DNA of 42,534 nt from Chryseosolibacter sp964438975. GTDB taxonomy: Bacteria > Bacteroidota > Bacteroidia > Cytophagales > Cyclobacteriaceae. Positions 7,985 through 16,900 of the stretch are shown here, in pieces. The stretch is taken from contig CAYTMU010000035.1 in assembly GCA_964438975.1 (NCBI GenBank), forward strand, positions 1-42,534, in the 5' to 3' direction. Numbering within the stretch: position 1 is the stretch's first letter; each line of letters opens with the position of its first letter. The notes under the pieces are model-generated. The model was not told where the DNA came from and made no database searches. It worked only from the letters and a program-made list of their open reading frames with translations. A program made the translations under genes and the position numbers.

Positions 7985-10651
7985 CTATATATCATAAGAC
8001 AGGTTCGGCGCAAGCCAGCGCTCCAACTCCTCCACGGTCATCCCCTTCCGCATTGCGTAATCCTGTACCTGGTCCTTCTCGATCTTTCCAAGTCCGAAAT
8101 ACTTCGAATGCGGATGAGAAAAATAGAATCCGCTCACCGCCGCCGCGGGATACATCGCGTAGGAATCCGTGAGGATGATCCCTGCGTCTTCTGCCTTGAG
8201 AAGGTCGAAAAGCAATCTCTTCTCCGTGTGATCGGGACACGCCGGATATCCCGGAGCAGGCCGGATACCGCTATACTTTTCGGCTATCAGGTCATCATTC
8301 TCCAGGCACTCGTCGGCAGCATATCCCCAGAATTCTCTACGTACTTTCTCGTGCAGACATTCGGCGAACGCCTCTGCAAGCCGGTCGGCCAAGGCTTTCG
8401 CCATGATCTCGGAGTAGTCGTCTTGACGGGATCTGCACTGCTCTATGATCTTTTCGAGCCCGATCCCTCCTGTCACGGCGAACATTCCGAAATAGTCCTT
8501 TTCTTTCTCCGGCGAAACAAAATCTGCAAGACAGAAATTCGGGAGACCCGGAGCCTTCTTGTTCTGCTGGCGAAGAAAATGGAACGTTCCGACGTCGTTC
8601 GCGCCGTCAAACAGATGCACGTCGTCACCATCGCTTACCGCTTCATAGAACGCAATAACCCCGTTCGCCTGAAGGCTTCTGTCGCGAATGATCGAATCCA
8701 GCATGCGGTTAGCATCCTCGTAAAGCTTTGTCGCCTCAACTCCCACCACCGGATCCTGCAATATCCCCGGGAAACGTCCCGCCATCATCCAGGTCTGGAA
8801 GAACGGCGTCCAGTCGAGATAGCGCCTCAATTCCTCCAACGGAAAGGCAAGCAGTTCCTTCCTTCCGAGGAACTTTGGCCGTGTAAACCGCGTCGTGTTC
8901 CAATCGATCATCACCCGGTTTTCGCGCGCTGCCGCCAGCGATATGTAGCGTTTGTCAGCCTTTCGACTGTTGTGATCTATCCGCAACTTATCATATTCCT
9001 CCTTGAATCGCCGCATTATCCCGGTGCGTGAGTCCGGATTGATCAACTCACTGGCGACCGGAACGGAGCGCGAGGCATCGAGAACATGGATAACAGCGCC
9101 CTCGTACACGGGGTCAATTTTCACCGCCGTATGAATCCGCGAGGTTGTTGCACCACCGATCAGTAACGGGTACGTCAGGTTCTGGCGTTGCAACTCTCGT
9201 GCGACGTGCACCATCTCGTCAAGAGATGGAGTGATCAGGCCGCTGAGGCCAATGATATCGACATTCTCCTTCCGCGCTGTCTCAATGATCTTCTCCGGGG
9301 GTACCATCACGCCGAGGTCGACGACATCATAATTATTGCAGGCGAGAACGATCCCTACGATATTCTTGCCGATATCGTGGACATCGCCCTTAACTGTTGC
9401 CAGCAGGATCTTCGCGGCCGCCTTTTGCGCCACTCCACTATTCTTCTTTTCCTCTTCGAGATATGGCGTGAGGTAAGCGACCGATTTTTTCATTACTCGC
9501 GCACTCTTCACCACCTGCGGAAGAAACATCTTGCCCGATCCGAACAGATCGCCGACGACGTTCATGCCATCCATCAGGGGTCCTTCTATTACCGTCAGCG
9601 GACTGCCGTATTTCAACCGGGCCTCGTCTGTGTCGGCATCGATATAGTCGATGATCCCTTTGACAAGCGAATGAGCGAGTCGCTCTTCAACTGACCCCTT
9701 CCTCCATGCGTCGTCAACTTCTTTCTTTTTCGCCGATCCTTTGACTGTTTCAGCAAACTCAAGTAGCCGTTCCGTTGCGTCATCACGCCGGTTCAACAAT
9801 ACATCCTCGACACGTTCCAGCAATTCCTTGTCGATCTCGTCATATACCTCAAGCATGGTCGGGTTAACAATACCCATATCCATGCCGTGGCGAATGGCAT
9901 GATACAGGAATGCCGCATGCATCGCCTCCCGTACTTTCTGATTGCCGCGGAAACTGAATGAAACGTTGCTGACACCGCCGCTAACATGTACATGCGGTAG
10001 ATTCTCCCGGATCCATTTCGCAGCGCGGAAGAAGTCCAGCGCATAATTCCTGTGTTCATCGATCCCGGTGGCGACCGGGAAGATGTTCGGGTCGAAGATG
10101 ATATCCTGCGGCGCAAACTTCACCTCGTTGACAAGAGTATCATACGCGCGTTTGCATATCTCAATACGTCGCTCATAGGTATCGGCCTGACCTTGTTCAT
10201 CAAACGCCATCACCACCACTGCCGCACCATATCTCTTAACCAGTTTGGCCTGGCGGATAAACTCCTCTTCTCCTCCCTTGAGGCTGATCGAATTAACGAT
10301 ACCCTTGCCCTGAATGCATTTGAGACCCGCTTCGATGACATCCCACTTTGAGGAGTCGATCATCACCGGTACCCGCGATATCTCAGGTTCGGATGCCATC
10401 AGGTTCAAAAACCTTACCATGGCGGCTTTCGAGTCCAGCATCCCTTCGTCCATGTTGACGTCGATGATCTGGGCGCCGCCGCGGACCTGGTCGAGTGCTA
10501 CTTCCAGCGCTTCCTCGAATTTATCTTCCTTGATCAGCGACAGAAAGCGCTTCGATCCCGTTACATTCGTGCGTTCACCTATGTTTACAAAATTCGACTC
10601 CGTTGTGATCTCGACGGCCTCGAGACCACTTAGTTTCAAGTTGTTCTGCAT
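7985..10651 (-). CDS. metH: Methionine synthase, C-terminal part: folate, cobalamin and activation domains
   Basis: An 888-residue protein lacking the homocysteine-binding domain. Domains in order: a pterin (methyl-THF) binding barrel (about 10-280; 'FVNIGERTNVTGSKRF', 'IIDVNMDEGMLD'), a four-helix cap (about 320-400), a B12-binding Rossmann domain (about 405-540; 'GDVHDIGKN' with the cobalt-ligand His425), and a reactivation domain (about 570-880; 'RPAPGYPACPDH'), which binds S-adenosylmethionine. It catalyses methyl transfer from 5-methyl-THF through cobalamin to homocysteine together with the separate N-terminal subunit encoded just upstream. The 37-bp gap has stop codons and no sign of a recent frameshift, so the split looks stable. 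Split MetH is known in Bacteroidota. Confidence 0.96.
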   Translation of the reverse strand: MQNNLKLSGLEAVEITTESNFVNIGERTNVTGSKRFLSLIKEDKFEEALEVALDQVRGGAQIIDVNMDEGMLDSKAAMVRFLNLMASEPEISRVPVMIDSSKWDVIEAGLKCIQGKGIVNSISLKGGEEEFIRQAKLVKRYGAAVVVMAFDEQGQADTYERRIEICKRAYDTLVNEVKFAPQDIIFDPNIFPVATGIDEHRNYALDFFRAAKWIRENLPHVHVSGGVSNVSFSFRGNQKVREAMHAAFLYHAIRHGMDMGIVNPTMLEVYDEIDKELLERVEDVLLNRRDDATERLLEFAETVKGSAKKKEVDDAWRKGSVEERLAHSLVKGIIDYIDADTDEARLKYGSPLTVIEGPLMDGMNVVGDLFGSGKMFLPQVVKSARVMKKSVAYLTPYLEEEKKNSGVAQKAAAKILLATVKGDVHDIGKNIVGIVLACNNYDVVDLGVMVPPEKIIETARKENVDIIGLSGLITPSLDEMVHVARELQRQNLTYPLLIGGATTSRIHTAVKIDPVYEGAVIHVLDASRSVPVASELINPDSRTGIMRRFKEEYDKLRIDHNSRKADKRYISLAAARENRVMIDWNTTRFTRPKFLGRKELLAFPLEELRRYLDWTPFFQTWMMAGRFPGILQDPVVGVEATKLYEDANRMLDSIIRDRSLQANGVIAFYEAVSDGDDVHLFDGANDVGTFHFLRQQNKKAPGLPNFCLADFVSPEKEKDYFGMFAVTGGIGLEKIIEQCRSRQDDYSEIMAKALADRLAEAFAECLHEKVRREFWGYAADECLENDDLIAEKYSGIRPAPGYPACPDHTEKRLLFDLLKAEDAGIILTDSYAMYPAAAVSGFYFSHPHSKYFGLGKIEKDQVQDYAMRKGMTVEELERWLAPNLSYDI

Positions 10652-10688
10652 GTTGCTCTTCTGATAGTATCGTTCAATGCCGGAATGC

Positions 10689-11693
10689 TCATATCGCTAA
10701 TTCTGCGTTCACTTTTCTCGGGCTATAGCGTTTTGCCAATTCTGCGATCTTGCTGATGTGCTCCGGCGTGGTTCCGCAACATCCTCCCAGGAGATTGACC
10801 AACCCTTCCTTGAGATACTCTTCAACCTCTGCAGCCATCTCCTCCGGAGTTTGGTCGTACTGCCCGAACTCGTTCGGAAGGCCTGCATTGGGATAAGCGC
10901 TGACAAACATCGGCGCCTTCTGATTCAGTACCTGCAAATAAGGCCGCAGTGCACTCGCTCCCAACGCGCAGTTCAAACCGATGCTGAGCAACGGCGCATG
11001 CGACACTGAGATCAGGAAAGCTTCGGTGGTCTGCCCTGACAACGTGCGGCCGCTGGCGTCGGTGATCGTTCCGGAGACCATGACCGGGAGTTCTCGGCCG
11101 ATTTCGTCGAACAGTTCCTGGATGGCGAACAGTGCTGCTTTTACGTTCAGGGTGTCGATGACGGTTTCGAGCAGCAGCATATCGACGCCGCCGTCGATCA
11201 ACGCACTTGCCTGCTCTTTGAACGCCGCTGCAAGCTGATCGAAGTTGATCGACCGAAACCCCGGGTTATTGACTTCCGGAGAAAGGGAGGCGGTTTTATT
11301 TGTTGGCCCCATAGCTCCGGCGACGAACCTGGGCTTGTGGGGTTCCTTTTGTGTAAACTCGTCGGCAACCTCCCGGGCGATCTTTGCAGCCTGGTAGTTA
11401 ATCTCGTAAACAAATTGTTCGAGATGATAATCCGCTTGAGCAATCGTCGTTGCACTGAATGTGTTTGTTTCGACAATATCGGCGCCGGCTTCAAAGTACT
11501 GTCTGTGAATGTCCCTGATGATGTCCTGGCGGGTGATCGACAGCAAATCGTTGTTTCCTTTCAGAGGATATTGGTGATCTCTGAATTTCTCTCCCCGGAA
11601 GTCCTCTTCCGTCAGCGTGTGGCGCTGAATCATTGTTCCCATAGCCCCATCGATAATGAGGATGCGTTCATTCAAAATGTTCTGGATGTCCAT
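10689..11693 (-). CDS. metH: Methionine synthase, N-terminal homocysteine-binding subunit
   Basis: A 334-residue homocysteine S-methyltransferase barrel corresponding to the first MetH module. The zinc-binding cysteines are Cys242 in 'GLNCALGA' and the pair Cys305-Cys306 in 'GGCCGTTPEH'. The N-terminus 'ILIIDGAMGTMIQ' and 'DIVETNTFSAT' are diagnostic. It should activate homocysteine as a zinc thiolate for methylation by the cobalamin of the downstream gene product. The ATG at 11693 lies about 20 nt after the closing stem of the SAM riboswitch, so translation start could be masked when SAM is bound. It is first in the operon with metH-C and metF. Confidence 0.94.
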   Translation of the reverse strand: MDIQNILNERILIIDGAMGTMIQRHTLTEEDFRGEKFRDHQYPLKGNNDLLSITRQDIIRDIHRQYFEAGADIVETNTFSATTIAQADYHLEQFVYEINYQAAKIAREVADEFTQKEPHKPRFVAGAMGPTNKTASLSPEVNNPGFRSINFDQLAAAFKEQASALIDGGVDMLLLETVIDTLNVKAALFAIQELFDEIGRELPVMVSGTITDASGRTLSGQTTEAFLISVSHAPLLSIGLNCALGASALRPYLQVLNQKAPMFVSAYPNAGLPNEFGQYDQTPEEMAAEVEEYLKEGLVNLLGGCCGTTPEHISKIAELAKRYSPRKVNAELAI

Positions 11694-11713
11694 AGACCTT
11701 CGTGCTTAAGCAT

Positions 11714-11860
11714 ATCCAGAAGGCCCTCGGAAAGACGGGTTACTTATCTTTTCACGCACCAGTATCCGGTGTGATGGGATTTAGCACAACACCCACCCGT
11801 TTCCGGAGGATAGGATGCTAAGACGTCAAAGGGCCCAGTCCCTCGGTCTTTCTGGATAAG
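11714..11860 (-). promoter_or_regulatory. SAM-I (S-box) riboswitch controlling the methionine operon
   Basis: On the minus strand the core reads CTTATCCAGAAAGACC, then GAGGGACTGGGCCC, then TTTGACGTCTTAGCATCC, matching the S-box order 'CUUAUC-AGA / GAGGGACUGGCCC / UGA--C / GCAACC'. Later it has GTGCTAAATCCCATC, as in the conserved 'GGUGCuAAaUCC' strand. The closing stem P1 pairs TTCTGGAT (plus 11850-11857) with ATCCAGAA (plus 11714-11721). Only about 20 nt separate P1 from the metH ATG and no intrinsic terminator is visible there, so control is probably at translation initiation. High SAM would switch the operon off. Confidence 0.92.
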
Positions 11861-11865
11861 CACTG

Positions 11866-11896
11866 CAAAGAAAGGCAATCTGATTGAAAGGGCCAA
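11866..11896 (-). promoter_or_regulatory. Promoter of the metH-metF operon
   Basis: Minus strand: -33 TTG (plus 11894-11896), a 20-bp spacer, and -7 box TTTCTTTG (plus 11866-11873), one mismatch from TAnnTTTG. The predicted start falls near 11859, exactly where the riboswitch P1 begins. The -33 TTG lies in the CCAAATT border of the 7-bp repeat element. Confidence 0.6.
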
Positions 11897-11900
11897 ATTG

Positions 11901-12098
11901 GTCCACAGTCCGCGGTCTACGGTCGACGGTTGCGGGGACTAAATTATCAGGATTTCTGTTTCTTCACCATGGTGTCTGGCAAATAGGCCCCACCCGATCG
12001 CAGGTGAGAACGATACCAAACAGCGATCGATAGAAGATACTATAATTTATAATTTCAGGCACGCACAGACCGTGGACCGCCGACCGTAGACCGTCGGC
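11901..12098. repeat. Inverted arrays of 7-bp GTCnACG-type units (element copy 1)
   Basis: The left array (11901-11935) has five 7-bp units: GTCCACA, GTCCGCG, GTCTACG, GTCGACG, GTTGCGG. The right array (12064-12098) has five units in reverse orientation. Read on the minus strand from its outer (right) end these are GCCGACG, GTCTACG, GTCGGCG, GTCCACG, GTCTGTG. Both outer edges are bordered by CAAATT-like sequence. The arms can pair imperfectly around a 128-bp spacer. Units share the G(T/C)C-N-(A/G)-C-(G/A) pattern. A related element occurs at 41532-41693. Function is unknown. Confidence 0.75.
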
Positions 12099-12107
12099 CA
12101 AATTACC

Positions 12108-12115
12108 TACCTTTG
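12108..12115 (+). promoter_or_regulatory. -7 box of the ppx gene
   Basis: TACCTTTG is an exact TAnnTTTG match, 10 bp inside the region that a longer ppx reading frame (TTG at 12113) would claim as coding. The transcript would begin near 12121, so translation must start later, at TTG 12140. No clear -33 TTG is seen. The right repeat arm ends 9 bp upstream. Confidence 0.55.
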
Positions 12116-12139
12116 CACAACCACGTTCCACTCAATCGT

Positions 12140-13024
12140 TTGAAATTAGCAGCCATCGATATCGGTTCAAATGCAATACGGTTCCAGGTCTCTACTGTGT
12201 TGGAAGCAAAGGAGGGTACGCTCTTCAAAAAGCTGGAGTATATCCGCTTTCCGATGCGTCTGGGCCACGACGTATTCACTACGGGAAAGATTAGTGCGCG
12301 AAGCCAGGCCAGATTCCGGAAACTGATGAAGGCGTACAAATTGCTTCTGGAATTATATGAAGTGCGCGACTACATGTTCTGCGCTACTTCGGCCATGCGG
12401 GAAGCGGAAAACGGCCAGGCTGTGGCCGATGATGTGTTGGAAGACCTCGGTATCCGGATAGAGATCATCGACGGCGACCAGGAAGCCGATCTTATCGATC
12501 GCGCGATCGAATCCTATCTCGACGAAAAGACCTATCTGCATATCGACGTGGGCGGTGGTAGCACTGAATTGAACTTCTACGCCAACGGGAAGAAGATAAA
12601 AACCCGGTCATTCAAGATCGGAGCCGTTCGGATCCTGGAAGGCAATGATTCCCCTGCCGCGTGGCATGAGATGGAACGGTGGATCCGCGAGGAAGCAAAA
12701 AAGGAATACGGGCGAGTCACAGCGGTAGGAACCGGCGGCAACATCAGCAAGGTATTCGAGCTGGCGCGGCTGCGTCCGGGTAAGACCATGTCGCTACAGC
12801 GCATCCGTGAACTGCGCGAAACGATTTCCGGCCATACCCTCGACGAACGCATCTACAAGCTTCAAATGAACCCCGATCGCGCGGATGTGATCATTCCCGC
12901 GACCGACATCTACACCCGTGTCATGGAATGGGCGCGTGCATCCAGCATCTTGGTTCCGGATGTAGGTCTCAAGGACGGAATGATGTTGCTGATGGCCGAG
13001 CGCGCGAAAAGCACGGGCTCTTAG
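12140..13024 (+). CDS. Ppx/GppA-family exopolyphosphatase / pppGpp phosphatase
   Basis: A 294-residue ASKHA-fold phosphatase with 'LAAIDIGSNAIRFQV' (phosphate 1 motif) at the N-terminus, 'YLHIDVGGGSTELNF' (phosphate 2) and 'VTAVGTGGNISKVF'. The length equals the two-domain short forms found in Bacteroidota, without the HD-like C-terminal extension of enterobacterial Ppx. Substrate is either polyphosphate or pppGpp and cannot be settled here. The start codon is most likely TTG at 12140, because no in-frame ATG precedes the phosphate-1 motif and a -7 box covers 12108-12115. Its stop overlaps that of the convergent porP gene in the tetranucleotide TTAG at 13021-13024. Confidence 0.9.
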   Translation: MKLAAIDIGSNAIRFQVSTVLEAKEGTLFKKLEYIRFPMRLGHDVFTTGKISARSQARFRKLMKAYKLLLELYEVRDYMFCATSAMREAENGQAVADDVLEDLGIRIEIIDGDQEADLIDRAIESYLDEKTYLHIDVGGGSTELNFYANGKKIKTRSFKIGAVRILEGNDSPAAWHEMERWIREEAKKEYGRVTAVGTGGNISKVFELARLRPGKTMSLQRIRELRETISGHTLDERIYKLQMNPDRADVIIPATDIYTRVMEWARASSILVPDVGLKDGMMLLMAERAKSTGS

Positions 13025-13965
13025 TGCGAGAAAAATACCGGGCAATCGAGGTCCCGGTGGATATCTCTCAACCGCGTGCGGTAGTTCAGCATGATCTCGT
13101 GCGTTCCGCGCGAATACATACGAATGTCAGACACCGTCCAGTCGTATGAATATCCGACATAGAACTTTTCGCTCAACTTGAAGTTGACATACGAGATCGC
13201 GCCGTCGCCACTGCGATACGAAGTACCCAGGCTGATGAGCTCTTCGAATGCCACACTGAGGTTATAATCCACGCTAAGCGGTGTGCCGTCCTGAACGCGG
13301 AAGAGAAGTGATGGCGTCAGGATAACCTTCTGCGTGCGCGGATCGAGCGGAAGCTTCACGCCTCCATGCAGATAGTAGAAACGCGGGGTACGCAATTGCT
13401 CCAGAGGCCCGTTGAATAATTCGGAATGCGTGAGGATTGCCGGGACCGAGAAGCCGGCGAACACCTTCGGGTTATAGTAAAACAACCCGCCACCAAAGTT
13501 CGGTTTGAACTCATTCATGAACCCGGAGAAAGTAAGATCCTGATCCTTCCACCGCAGTCGGAGGTCGCTGAAATCAGCATTATAACTGTTGAAGCCCATG
13601 GATACTCCCATGGAAAAATGACCTTTCCGAGCCGGGTCTTTGATGATATAGGCGTAGTTTCCAAAGATACCGGTATTCGAATAGCTGCCGATGCGATCTA
13701 CGGTGGCCATCAGCCCCACTCCCACCTTACCTTCATACAAGGATGTATGTGCACCTAGCGTCCCCGTAACGGGTGCTCCCGGAAAGTTGACCCACTGATT
13801 CCGATACGTCATCGACGCACTTAGCTGCACGTGACTTCCCGCGTAGGCGGGATTGATCAGCAACCCATTGAACAGATACTGGGAATACACAATGCTGTGC
13901 TGCCCTTGCGAATACAGTGGCAGCAGAGCGAACAATGCGAACCAGATAAAACAGCGCTTCTTCAT
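13021..13965 (-). CDS. PorP/SprF-family outer-membrane protein paired with the giant adhesin
   Basis: About 314 residues with signal peptide 'MKKRCFIWFALFALLPLYSQGQ'. The mature part starts 'HSIVYSQYLFNGLLINPAYAGS', the PorP/SprF signature, followed by 'RNQWVNFPGAP' and alternating beta strands ending 'GTHEIMLNYR'. Family members are outer-membrane proteins of type IX secretion. In Flavobacterium johnsoniae SprF is needed for export of the adhesin SprB encoded directly upstream. Here the giant adhesin's TAA overlaps an upstream ATG (13971) by one base, and the ATG used here is 6 nt further, so the pair is translationally coupled. It is clearly paralogous to the gene at 39565. Confidence 0.93.
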   Translation of the reverse strand: MKKRCFIWFALFALLPLYSQGQHSIVYSQYLFNGLLINPAYAGSHVQLSASMTYRNQWVNFPGAPVTGTLGAHTSLYEGKVGVGLMATVDRIGSYSNTGIFGNYAYIIKDPARKGHFSMGVSMGFNSYNADFSDLRLRWKDQDLTFSGFMNEFKPNFGGGLFYYNPKVFAGFSVPAILTHSELFNGPLEQLRTPRFYYLHGGVKLPLDPRTQKVILTPSLLFRVQDGTPLSVDYNLSVAFEELISLGTSYRSGDGAISYVNFKLSEKFYVGYSYDWTVSDIRMYSRGTHEIMLNYRTRLRDIHRDLDCPVFFSH

Positions 13966-13970
13966 ACACA

Positions 13971-16900
13971 TTATCTCAAAAGCTCGAGGTATCCTGTCCT
14001 GGGTTCCGAGCCATCGCGTTTGTCGATGATATAGAAATAGGTACCGTCTGGCAACTCGTTGCCCAGCAGGTTGATACCGCGGTTAGACAACCCGTCGAAC
14101 AAGACATCCTGGTTGTCGTACCCGTTTGCTTCGTACACCAGCGTTCCCGCGCGGTTGAATATCTTCACGTTGTTCCCCGGGAAGTCGTCGATACATGCGA
14201 TCTCAAAGTAGTCATTCATGTTATCGTTATTTCGCGAGATGCCGTTGAACACGAGAATGTCAGGCATGATCGTGAACGTCTTCTCCAGGCTACACTGCTG
14301 ATACGTCGTTGCGATAACACTGAATTCACCTTTAGGCAGATTTGATAACCTCGCACCCCACCGGACGTCGCTGCCGATATACCATTCAATTTCATACAAC
14401 TCAATGTCATTCTTGAGGACCAGTTCGGCACTACCAATGTCCTCTTCGCAGTTAGTCGGCACCGTCACGATGTCAAAATCCGGGAGTTCCTGGAATGGAA
14501 GCACTTCCGTTACGACGGGCGCGGAAATACAACCCGACTCAAGATTGGTAGCTGTTGTAGTATAAAGACCTTTGTCGAGTTCCCGGTAGAATTCCCCAAC
14601 TTCGTCCGAGATCGTACGAATCGTATTTCCGTCGTACCATTGCAGGAGGTATCCGAACGTAGTGCCGTTTACCGTCGCCTGCAAAGCCCCATTGGGATCT
14701 ACGCAGTTGGTCAGGTGCGACAACACTGTCACGGTCGGCTGAGGCACGTTGACTGGCTGATTATCTATCAAAATGGAAGCCATGTTCTCACACTGCGTCA
14801 TCACGTCAGTCGCACGCACCACATACGTCGCCGCAGTGAGTCCTGTTACCTCAGGTCCCGTGTAGATAGGCGCTCCTGAGACGGTGCCAGGGAACCAGTC
14901 AAATACATATCCTATCACCTGACCGCCAACGGAAGCATACGCGACACCATTGGGATTGGCCGGATCACAATAGGTGAGCGGATTGCGTTGCACCACCTGC
15001 ACCGCAGGCATGACGCGTTCGTCTGTTACCCGGGTCGTGTAAGATGTCGACTCGCAGAACGCGTGAGTGGGATGCACGGCGATCACCGTGTATTGTCCCA
15101 TCGGTACACCCGTTATTTCTTTCGTTGTATACGTAGGCACACCTGTGGCCACTGGCCCTGTGTACCACTCGTAGTTGTAGAGTCCGCCATTTCCGTTCAG
15201 CGTCGTAGCGAACAGCGTTCCATCATCCGTCACGCAGTTGGTCCTTCCGACTGCAGAAGCGAGCACCTGGATCCGAACTGTTTCAACCCCGAAGAGATAT
15301 GTCTCCGTGTTGACACAACTGGTAGCCGGATTTGTCACGCGAACAGTGTACTGAAGCGGATCGTTGAAAAAGACGCCTGAAAGCTCAGGTGTTCCCGTTC
15401 CGACAGACGTGCCGGTATCATCAGTACCTTCAAACCAGTCGAAGATATAGTTGCCCGAATTGAGTGGATCGTTGTCAGCCGACACGCGGAGATACCCCCC
15501 TGTCTCCGGTAGCACACACACAACCGGGTTGGTGAATTCCTCCAGGGTAATGATCGGAAGCGCCGTCCGGTCGAATACGATCCCAGCTGTTTCGGTTGAG
15601 ACACATCCAAGCGCGTTCCTCACTCTTACCGTATAATCTCCGGCCACAAGGTTGTTGATTCCCGTCACCCCGGCGGTAAAGCTGGGAGTCGAGGGATGAA
15701 GCATTCCGGACTCATCCGACCAGAGGTAGTCGTAGAGCGCAAGGTCAGCCGCCGGAGTCGAGACGCCGTTACGCGTTTCGGCGATACCGGTTACCGAAGC
15801 ACTACCATTCTGCGCAGGGAAACAAAGAGTCTGATCGGTCGCGTCAACCAAAAGGTTAAAAGATGTCGGTGTGAATCCGACAGCCAACGTAGCATGGTTT
15901 GAGCAACCACGGTTCGGCGAAGTGTTGTCCACTGCGACCAGGGTATAGTCTCCCTGCGGTTGGTTTGCGAGTATATCTGTGGTCCCAATGGGAACACCGC
16001 TCGTAACATTCTTTCCGGCAAACCACTCGAGATCATAGTTCGCGGATGACGCGGGCATCGTGCCATCGAAGATGATGGCGGCCAGCTGGCCGTTCGCGTG
16101 CGTAAGGTCACACGCAAAGTTCGCTATGGAGGACAATTCCACCACAGGTCTCGTCGTCAGATCCAGCAACGTGACGGAGAAAGGAGCGGTCTCGCATCCT
16201 GAAGAAACCCCTCCTGCTTTCGTACCTGTAACCGTATACGTTCCGGCATCTGCACCTGTCAGCATATTATCCGGCACCGGCGCAAGTGCCAGCGCCCCCT
16301 TCGTCCAGGCAAATGCGTACGTTCCTGGAAGATTCACATGCGCAGGGTTGCTCGTATCGATCTCAATGCTGCCGTTAAACGGTGCGCAATCAGACTGGTC
16401 GATCTTCGCGACGTTCAGAATTTGTACGGGTATTGTGTTCTGCCGCACAGTGACCGATCCGTTGGACGGACATTGTGTCAATCGGTTGGTGACAGTTGCA
16501 AGGTATTCTCCCATGCCGACGTTGTCGAACGCGGTAGTAGTGTACGGACTCGAAACGTCAACCGCATCTGCGATCGTCACGAACCCGCCCGGATGACTGG
16601 TCCATGCAATATCGTAGTTCGATGCACTACCGATCCCCGCCGTCGTCGCACTGAGCGTGATCGACGCATCGTATGTATCGTTGCACGACGTATTCGGAGT
16701 TGACACGAGACTCACAACTGGATATTCCCGCGCATCGCCGACGACTACCTTGAACGGAGCTGATACACAACCTGACGCGGGTGCCGCACCCGCGCTGCGG
16801 GTGGCCTGTACGAAATAAGATCCTATCGCGAGGTTCGGAACTGACGCGCCCGCACCAATGCTGTTGCCGTCGGTGTCACTCCAGGCAAAACTGATATCAC

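Larger units (their letters stand above)
11694..12139. other. 446-bp non-coding region between metH-N and ppx
   Basis: I see no gene here. From left to right it holds the SAM-I riboswitch (11714-11860, minus strand), the metH promoter (11866-11896, minus), a five-unit 7-bp repeat array (11901-11935), a 128-bp AT-richer spacer with no recognisable content, an inverted five-unit array (12064-12098), and the ppx -7 box (12108-12115, plus). Confidence 0.7.

Noticed and set aside
10652..10688. Frameshift splitting a single metH
   Set aside because: The two parts end and begin at domain boundaries with proper start and stop codons, and split MetH is known in Bacteroidota.
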